From positions 1 through 29,724 of the forward strand of contig CAYFOM010000047.1 of assembly GCA_964344765.1 (NCBI GenBank): a stretch of DNA of 29,724 nt, in the 5' to 3' direction. Below are positions 25,001 to 29,724 of this stretch, piece by piece. The position numbers and the translations under genes were made by a program. The notes below the pieces were generated by a model that searched no databases, was not told the DNA's origin, and saw only the letters and a program-made list of their open reading frames with translations. Source of the DNA: JACNIZ01 sp964344765 (GTDB taxonomy: Bacteria > Planctomycetota > UBA1135). Every line of letters begins with the position of its first letter. The stretch's first letter is position 1.

Positions 25001-26899
25001 TTAAGCGAGCTTGTTTTTGATGACTTCGAGGATGTCACCCGGGCACAGCGGCTGACCGAGCACACGCGACCAGCTGTCGACATCGACCAGCGTCGACGAG
25101 CGCAGCAGCATCGCCAATTGCGAGCGACGGCGGTTTTCTTCGGTGATGTAAGGATCATCCGGCTCGTCGCTATAGTTGATTTCAATGGCGCAGACCTGCT
25201 TGGCCTTGCGCAAGATGTCGCCAATACCCGGTTGCATGGGCGACAAGAAGGTCAGGTGAGTCGTCGCCACGCTCAACCCTTCGGCGCGGGCTTTTTCGGC
25301 CGCCTCTTCGATGGCACCCTTGGTCGAGCCCCAACCCACCAGCATTAAGTCGGCGTCTTCTGGGCCGATGACTTCCGGTGGCTGCAGCGTGCTTTGCAAC
25401 ACTGCCAACTTGCGGCTGCGCATTTGGCAAGAGTGCTGGTGCACGTACGGGTCGTAGCTGACCTTGGAGTTATTGTCGTGCGACAAGCCGGTGGCGATGT
25501 AAGCGCCGCCTTTTTGGCCGGGGATGATGCGCTGGCTGAGGCCGGTTTCCGGATCCCAGTCCATCGCTTTAGTTCCCTCGGGCACCGGCAGCAGCTCGGG
25601 CTGGGTGCCTTGCCAATCCGGATCGAGCACCGGGCGCGGGAACGGTTGCACGCCGGTGGCCAGGTTGGCGTCGGACAGCACGATCACGGTGCAGCGGAAG
25701 ACCTCGGCGATCTTGCGCGCGGTAACCATGATGTGGAAGCACTCCTCAATGGTGGCAGGCGCGACGATGACCTTCGGTGCGTCGCCGGGCGAGCCATAAA
25801 GAGAGGAGAGTAGGTCGGATTGCTCGACCTTGGTCGGCAGGCCGGTGGACGGACCGCCGCGCTGGACGTCGACGACAACCAGCGGAGTTTCGGTCATGAC
25901 GGCCAAACCAAGGAATTCGGTTTTCAGCGCCATGCCGGGGCCGGAAGTCACAGTGAAGGCGACGCGACCGGCGTAAGAAGCGCCGATGGCCACGCCAATC
26001 GCGGCGATTTCGTCTTCTGCCTGGTGGACGATACCGCCCATGTCGTCGTAAATCTCGCTGAGATAGTGAGATACCGACGTGGCCGGGGTGATCGGGTACA
26101 TCGAGCACATTTCCAAGCCCGACGCCACCGCGCCCATGCCCATCGCCGTGTTGCCGTTCATCACAACCAGGTCTTCGGTGACCTCTTTGGTCGGCACGTT
26201 GTAGCGGAAGTCCAAATTCTCCTCCGCCCAGCGAATACCGGCGTCGAGCAGCTCCACATTGCGCTCATACACCTCTTTAGCCTTGTGCCGGAACTGGTGA
26301 GCGATGGTCGCGCAGACCCGCTCATAGTCGCGGTCATAAAGGTAGGTCATCAAACCCAGCGCGAACATGTTCTTGCCGCGGCGCGGGTTGTCGACGATCT
26401 TCAAGCACTCCTCTTCAAGCGGACAGAGCTTGATTTGGTAGTTCTTGCTCGACAGCTCCTCCATCGCCGCCGCCCATTCCTTGCGGATGTTCTCGTCGTC
26501 GTGGTTCTCCCACATATTCTCGAGCAAGATCACCGCGTCATCGGCCAAAGCGTCTTGGCGGTGGCGCGAAAGCAGCACCTGCTCGTTGAAGGCGATGACG
26601 AACTTGGTTTTGTTGCCCCAGTTCGTAACTGCTTCCGTACCAATGCGGATACGAACGCCAGAGGCGCCGGCAGGAGAGCGTGGGGGAGGCTGAATCTCAG
26701 CCGGAATGATTTCTACGGTCCAAGCTCCGTTGCCCATCTTGGCTGACACCGAACCAAAGCTCTGGCCGCACTTCTGGGCACCCTCTCCCGAGTCGGAGAC
26801 GATTTCCAGAATGTGTTCCGGCAGGTCGTGGACGGTAGGTTCAGCCGCGTTTGAGGCAGCGAAGAGGGGCGCCTGATCAGGTGGCGTTTGCGAGCTCAT
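25001..26899 (-). CDS. korA: 2-oxoacid:ferredoxin oxidoreductase alpha subunit (gamma-alpha fusion)
   Basis: This 632-residue protein joins the gamma domain (residues about 30-190, with SFGSVSAKMGNGAW and KFVIAFNEQ) to the alpha domain (from about residue 215). The alpha domain begins with VMNGNTAMGMGAVASGLEMC and YPITPATSVSHYL. Such gamma-alpha fusions partnered by a separate beta are the usual KorAB form in many aerobic and facultative bacteria. I chose the ATG at 26899, beginning MSSQTPPDQ, because an AGAGGA site lies ten bases upstream. The frame stays open to 27022, but the extra 41 residues are unlike the family and overlap an inverted repeat. It is the first gene of the large operon. 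The substrate is probably 2-oxoglutarate, assigned by family. Confidence 0.93.
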   Translation of the reverse strand: MSSQTPPDQAPLFAASNAAEPTVHDLPEHILEIVSDSGEGAQKCGQSFGSVSAKMGNGAWTVEIIPAEIQPPPRSPAGASGVRIRIGTEAVTNWGNKTKFVIAFNEQVLLSRHRQDALADDAVILLENMWENHDDENIRKEWAAAMEELSSKNYQIKLCPLEEECLKIVDNPRRGKNMFALGLMTYLYDRDYERVCATIAHQFRHKAKEVYERNVELLDAGIRWAEENLDFRYNVPTKEVTEDLVVMNGNTAMGMGAVASGLEMCSMYPITPATSVSHYLSEIYDDMGGIVHQAEDEIAAIGVAIGASYAGRVAFTVTSGPGMALKTEFLGLAVMTETPLVVVDVQRGGPSTGLPTKVEQSDLLSSLYGSPGDAPKVIVAPATIEECFHIMVTARKIAEVFRCTVIVLSDANLATGVQPFPRPVLDPDWQGTQPELLPVPEGTKAMDWDPETGLSQRIIPGQKGGAYIATGLSHDNNSKVSYDPYVHQHSCQMRSRKLAVLQSTLQPPEVIGPEDADLMLVGWGSTKGAIEEAAEKARAEGLSVATTHLTFLSPMQPGIGDILRKAKQVCAIEINYSDEPDDPYITEENRRRSQLAMLLRSSTLVDVDSWSRVLGQPLCPGDILEVIKNKLA

Positions 26900-26950
26900 G
26901 GCACATCGGTCCTCTTGCCACTGGTTATGTTGGTGTGTGGCGTAGGAATC

Positions 26951-26999
26951 TGGCGCAAGATAACCCCTAAGTGAGGGTAGGGGAATGGACTTTGCGCCA
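26951..26999. repeat. Nested inverted repeats in the korA/histone divergent region
   Basis: Outer arms TGGCGCAA (26951-26958) and TTGCGCCA (26992-26999) are perfect eight-base complements. Inside them, CCCCTA (26964-26969) and TAGGGG (26978-26983) form a second perfect pair. A further TGGCGCA copy lies at 27087-27093. The element is 52 bases upstream of the korA ATG. As RNA on the minus strand it would fold into a stem, an internal loop and an apical stem. It could be a leader structure for the large operon or an operator for both divergent genes. Confidence 0.5.
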
Positions 27000-27132
27000 T
27001 CTATTTGTTCGATTTTTAGCAACTCTAGGCTTGCCGCGGGCTGAAATATGTGAAGATTCCGGTTAGAGTGGAAATTGGCCGCTTAGTGGCGCAGGCGGTC
27101 TTGACCCATGCCCTAGTTCACAGACTCACCCG

Positions 27133-27138
27133 AAGAGG
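27133..27138 (+). promoter_or_regulatory. Ribosome binding site of the histone gene
   Basis: AAGAGG lies six bases before the ATG at 27145. This supports that start and supports the short frame being a real gene. Confidence 0.6.
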
Positions 27139-27144
27139 TCCCGA

Positions 27145-27354
27145 ATGAGCGATACCGAGGTACTCATCGTTGTTTCCAAACTGAAGAAGTACATCAAGTC
27201 CAAGTCCGGCATGAATACGGCCGGCAACGTGGCTCCTGCGCTAAGCGCCTTGATTGCCCAGCTTTGTGATGATGCTATGGCGCGAGCCGAAAAAGATCGT
27301 CGCAAGACGGTAATGGATCGCGACTTCCAGATGCCCAGCGGCTCCGACGACTAG
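27145..27354 (+). CDS. Bacterial histone-fold protein (69 aa)
   Basis: This small, highly charged protein has the three-helix pattern of a single histone fold. A basic N-terminal stretch (VVSKLKKYIKSKSG, residues 9-22) is followed by a long middle helix (about 28-50). The loop and short helix RRKTVMDRDF (52-61) match the RKT-x3-D signature of archaeal histones and of bacterial histones such as Bd0055 of Bdellovibrio. Length and composition fit that family. It should form dimers and bind DNA as a chromatin protein; the DNA-binding mode is inferred, since bacterial homologues can coat DNA end-on instead of wrapping it. The gene has a good ribosome binding site, stands alone and ends in a hairpin terminator overlapping its stop. 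It is divergent from the KOR-Rnf operon. Confidence 0.8.
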   Translation: MSDTEVLIVVSKLKKYIKSKSGMNTAGNVAPALSALIAQLCDDAMARAEKDRRKTVMDRDFQMPSGSDD

Positions 27355-27367
27355 TCGGCCGCTTTTT
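27337..27367 (+). terminator. Rho-independent terminator overlapping the histone stop codon
   Basis: AGCGG (27337-27341) pairs with CCGCT (27359-27363), and CCGAC (27344-27348) with GTCGG (27354-27358). There is a two-base bulge and a five-base loop, and the stem runs into TTTTT (27363-27367). The TAG stop (27352-27354) lies in the loop and second arm. Such overlap is typical of compact single-gene units. Confidence 0.75.
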
Positions 27368-27384
27368 CCATTCCTCCCCACGCT

Positions 27385-27407
27385 GGCCGAGCCTACTGGT
27401 CTCGGCC
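27385..27407. repeat. Inverted repeat at the end of proC
   Basis: GGCCGAG (27385-27391) and CTCGGCC (27401-27407) are perfect seven-base complements around nine bases that include the proC stop. Neither strand has a T-tract after it, so it may help end or protect the proC transcript but is not a standard intrinsic terminator. Confidence 0.4.
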
Positions 27408-28220
27408 TAGCAATCCTCCAGCCCGGCGTGCAGCTTCCTCCACGCCGCGAGCGATCACGCTGCGCAAACCGCCGTCCTCCATACGCAGCAGCGCACTGAT
27501 GGTGCAGCCGGCCGGAGTGGTGACCTCGTCTTTGAGCGCGGCCGGGTGCTGACCGCTTTCTTGGACCATGCGGGCCGCCCCAAGAGTGGTTTGCGTCGCG
27601 AGCTCCACCGCCACTTTGCGCGGTAAGCCCGACATCACGCCGCCGTCGGTGAGGGCTTCGATCACCAGGTAAAGGAAGGCCGGGCCGCTAGCCGACAGCC
27701 CGGTGACCGCGTTGATGTGCTCTTCTTCCAGCACCAGCGCGCGGCCTACGGCTTCGAACATGCGTTGTACCGCACCAACCTGCTCGTCACTGGCAGTTGC
27801 CGACGGACTGATCACCGTCATGCCGGCGCGTGCTTGGCACGGCGTATTCGGCATCGCCCGCATCAGCGGTTGATCGGCGGGCAAAACTGCGGCGAGATCA
27901 TCCAGGCCCACCCCGGCGGCGATGCTGATGACGGCAGCGTTTTCGCGCAAACCATTCAAGCGTTTGCCGTCGCCGTCCGTGGGGGCAAGTTCAGCTGCAA
28001 CCTTGAGGATGTTCTTCGGCTTCAAGCACAGCACCACCAAGTCGGCGTCGGCCACTGCTTGAAGATTGTCGGTGTAAGTCGGAATGCCGAAGTCCTCGGC
28101 CACGCTTTGCGCCGTGGCTTCCCGACGCGTGCTGGCAACCAAATCCCAACCGCCGGCGGCTTGCAGCCCCGACAGCAACGTGCGCCCCATGACGCCGGCA
28201 CCGATGATCGCGGTTTTCAT
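27393..28220 (-). CDS. proC: Pyrroline-5-carboxylate reductase
   Basis: This 275-residue protein is the last enzyme of proline synthesis, reducing 1-pyrroline-5-carboxylate with NAD(P)H in the cytoplasm. The Rossmann motif is IIGAGVMG at residues 5-12. The family signature is clear: MPNTPCQARAGMTVI in the middle, TGLSASGPAFLYLVIEAL, and LKDEVTTPAGCT near the C-terminus. Length is typical (about 265-280). The ATG at 28220 is the first codon that keeps the Rossmann strand intact. It is convergent with the histone gene and divergent from the DprA-like gene, and seems to be transcribed alone. Confidence 0.96.
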   Translation of the reverse strand: MKTAIIGAGVMGRTLLSGLQAAGGWDLVASTRREATAQSVAEDFGIPTYTDNLQAVADADLVVLCLKPKNILKVAAELAPTDGDGKRLNGLRENAAVISIAAGVGLDDLAAVLPADQPLMRAMPNTPCQARAGMTVISPSATASDEQVGAVQRMFEAVGRALVLEEEHINAVTGLSASGPAFLYLVIEALTDGGVMSGLPRKVAVELATQTTLGAARMVQESGQHPAALKDEVTTPAGCTISALLRMEDGGLRSVIARGVEEAARRAGGLLGRDQ

Positions 28221-28316
28221 GAGCTCAGGATATTGTCGCCATGGGAATCACCTATTCGGTTTCTCCAAATTGGATTGGTCAGCCGAAATTTGGCAGCACG
28301 ACCGGATTTCAGTATT

Positions 28317-28349
28317 CTGAGGCTGTTCAGGCTCAAGGTTTAGCCTCAG
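28317..28349. repeat. Inverted repeat just upstream of the DprA-like start
   Basis: CTGAGGCT (28317-28324) and AGCCTCAG (28342-28349) are perfect eight-base complements with a 17-base loop. A second AGGCT (28329-28333) inside the loop could pair with AGCCT instead, giving two competing hairpins. The right arm ends three bases before the ATG at 28353, where a ribosome binding site should be. It could mask translation or be an autoregulatory site. Confidence 0.45.
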
Positions 28350-28352
28350 AAA

Positions 28353-29264
28353 ATGAAGCAAAGGGAATTGTTCGAAAACAGCCGGCCGGAAGTGGGTTTT
28401 GCGCTGGAACCATTCCGTGAAATGGGGGCCCACGAAGCTCTTTGGGCCGATGAAGGGGCTACCTTTAAACGAATTGCAGATAGGTTTCGTGATACTCCAA
28501 ATGCCCTACCTTCTCATTTCGTGCCAGAAGAGGTTGCCATGGAGAGGGCACATGAGGTAATTGCTCAATTTAAGGAATTAGGAGTCGTCAAATTTGGGGT
28601 TCAGCTTAGCCACGGTTTTGGATACTTGGACAATCTTAGGGATGCTGCACACCCAGTAGAACTCTTCTATTACCAAGGAGCGTGGGATTGGCTTGAAAGC
28701 CCGTCTGTTGCAGTTGTCGGTACGCGAAATCCAAGTGAAATAGGGAAAGCCCGAACCAGGAAGTTAGTTCGCGGGCTTGTGAAAGCTAACTACACCATTG
28801 TTTCAGGGCTTGCCGCAGGAATTGATACCGAAGCGCATACGGCGGCCATGGAGTGTGGTGGCGCGACCATCGGGGTTATCGGGACTCCCCTAGGGATTTC
28901 ATACCCCAAGGAAAACCAATCACTTCAGGAGGAGATTGCTAGGAAATTCCTCGTTGTGAGCCAAATTCCAATATTGAGGTATTCGCAAAGGGATTGGAGG
29001 TGGAACAGGGCATTTTTTCCAGAAAGGAACGTGACAATGTCGGCGATGACCTTAGCAACCGTGATTGTAGAGGCAGGAAACACCTCGGGGACTTTGGTCC
29101 AGGCCAAGGCCGCTCTTCGACAAGGGAGGAAGCTTTTCATTTTGGACAGTTGTTTCGAAAACAAAGAATTAGAGTGGCCCCGAAAATTTGAGAAATTAGG
29201 AGCCTATCGAGTTCGCGACTTGTCGGATGTATTGGGGGTCCTCGGTGAAGGTAAAGCGCATTGA
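28353..29264 (+). CDS. DprA/Smf-like SLOG-fold protein
   Basis: Residues about 105-290 match the DprA/Smf Rossmann domain: SVAVVGTRNPSEIGKA, then VSGLAAGIDTEAHTAAM, then FFPERNVTMSAM and EAGNTSGTLVQAKAAL. DprA normally loads RecA on incoming single-stranded DNA during transformation. Here the N-terminal 100 residues are not the usual SAM or helix-hairpin-helix module, and the C-terminal winged helix is absent; the 303-residue protein ends soon after the fold. The gene overlaps a phosphoribosyltransferase-like gene downstream. That pairing resembles accessory DprA homologues in candidate phage-defence loci more than the housekeeping dprA. Codon use is AT-rich compared with proC next to it, suggesting transfer. 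No clear Shine-Dalgarno is visible; an inverted repeat sits at that place. Confidence 0.8.
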   Translation: MKQRELFENSRPEVGFALEPFREMGAHEALWADEGATFKRIADRFRDTPNALPSHFVPEEVAMERAHEVIAQFKELGVVKFGVQLSHGFGYLDNLRDAAHPVELFYYQGAWDWLESPSVAVVGTRNPSEIGKARTRKLVRGLVKANYTIVSGLAAGIDTEAHTAAMECGGATIGVIGTPLGISYPKENQSLQEEIARKFLVVSQIPILRYSQRDWRWNRAFFPERNVTMSAMTLATVIVEAGNTSGTLVQAKAALRQGRKLFILDSCFENKELEWPRKFEKLGAYRVRDLSDVLGVLGEGKAH

Positions 29265-29697
29265 CCTGCTTTCAATTAGCGATCACCCTAGGTTGTCGGC
29301 TACTGATAAGTGCTTTTATTTAAGGGAGTATTTCAGCAAGAAGGGATATAGTTATTCCGAAACGAACCATCTAATTCACAACTTTAAAAAGTCCCCTTTA
29401 CGAAGAGGGCGGCCTGAATGGAGACACAAGGAAGCTGCGATCAGGCATTTTAGTACTGAAATTGGCACGGCTTTGCCGCAGGCTTGGGTCGAAAATTGTG
29501 TGTTTGTTCCAGTGCCCCCTTCTAAAGCCAAAGGTCATCCTGAGTATGACGACCGTTTGTTACGCGTCCTTCAGCCCTGCCTTGGCGGTATCTTGGATGT
29601 CCGAGAGTTGATTATTCAAACTGTAACGACCAGATCGGCTCACGATAGCCGTGACCGCCCCTCAGTCAATGAAGTTAGCGTAACATCCTTTCTGTAA
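29227..29697 (+). CDS. Phosphoribosyltransferase-like protein, probably truncated by a frameshift
   Basis: The 156-residue frame contains VFVPVPPSKAKG (residues 93-104) and EYDDRLLRVL, typical of ComF-like phosphoribosyltransferases, preceded by a helical N-terminal region (SETNHLIHNFKKS). Relatives I know of run to about 240 residues and end with a PRPP-binding DDxxTTG motif, which is absent here. Frame is lost just after PSVNEV (near 29676). If one base is missing there, the next frame reads RNILSVNSLVPATAL to the window edge, which looks like the expected continuation. The start may be ATG at 29227 or GTG at 29245; the latter has GGGGG upstream. Both overlap the DprA-like gene (38 or 20 bases), so the two are one operon. 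Confidence 0.55.
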   Translation: MYWGSSVKVKRIDLLSISDHPRLSATDKCFYLREYFSKKGYSYSETNHLIHNFKKSPLRRGRPEWRHKEAAIRHFSTEIGTALPQAWVENCVFVPVPPSKAKGHPEYDDRLLRVLQPCLGGILDVRELIIQTVTTRSAHDSRDRPSVNEVSVTSFL

Positions 29698-29724
29698 ATT
29701 CCCTCGTCCCTGCAACCGCCCTGT

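Noticed and set aside
26900..27022. Upstream start for korA giving 41 more residues
   Set aside because: The extension crosses an inverted repeat and looks like translated leader sequence. The ATG at 26899 has an AGAGGA site at suitable distance.
27101..27129. TTGACC as a -35 box for the histone gene
   Set aside because: The sequence 16-18 bases downstream (around ACTCAC) is a poor -10 box and would leave almost no 5' leader.
1..29724. tRNA genes, rRNA, CRISPR arrays or transposase genes
   Set aside because: None was recognised by eye. Intergenic gaps are short (all under 300 bases) and mostly accounted for by hairpins or leaders.

Overview
The window comes from a GC-rich bacterium, probably Gram-negative. 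A periplasmic TPR/zinc-protease protein of a kind common in Planctomycetota, a long-form RnfB, a receiver-PPDK protein and a small bacterial histone suggest Planctomycetota or a neighbouring phylum. This placement is an inference at low confidence. No rRNA, tRNA, CRISPR array or insertion sequence was seen. Apart from the histone gene, the plus-strand genes are visibly more AT-rich in codon use than the minus-strand metabolic genes.

Layout. Positions 1-1377 (+) hold two coupled, unrecognised genes; the second is membrane-anchored or secreted. Positions 1457-5035 (-) encode a KGD/OdhA-type 2-oxoglutarate dehydrogenase that fuses an E2 succinyltransferase core to E1. Positions 5104-5766 (+) encode a small exported protein of unknown function. 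Positions 5781-10964 (-) encode a secreted TPR/zinc-protease protein and a 999-residue receiver/PPDK-N protein. Positions 11096-12457 (-) are gdhA, ending in a textbook UUCG-loop terminator.

The core is a minus-strand unit of about 14 kb from 26899 down to 12545. It reads korA-korB-orfX-rnfB-nifJ-rnfC-rnfD-rnfG-rnfE-rnfA-orfY, with many stop/start overlaps. It combines two ferredoxin-reducing 2-oxoacid oxidoreductases, a KorAB type and a giant PFOR, with a complete Rnf ion pump. The PFOR gene lies between rnfB and rnfC, and its protein carries an extra single-cluster ferredoxin domain at the C-terminus. Two further members are undescribed as far as I can tell: a 329-residue soluble protein (orfX), and a 50-residue one-helix protein with four cysteines (orfY) that resembles the Nqr maturation factor NqrM in layout. 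The likely overall role is oxidation of pyruvate and 2-oxoglutarate (or a similar acid), with electrons passed through ferredoxin domains to Rnf to build an ion gradient and reduce NAD+.

Divergent from korA, across a 245-bp region with nested inverted repeats, is a 69-residue protein with the hallmarks of a bacterial single-histone-fold protein. proC (-) follows. The right end holds a two-gene AT-rich operon (+) of a DprA/SLOG-like protein and a phosphoribosyltransferase-like protein. The latter seems to be cut short by a one-base frameshift near the window edge. The pair looks like a candidate defence or accessory module.

Four enzymes in the window meet at 2-oxoglutarate, glutamate or proline: the KGD-type dehydrogenase, KorAB (if 2-oxoglutarate is its substrate), GdhA and ProC.
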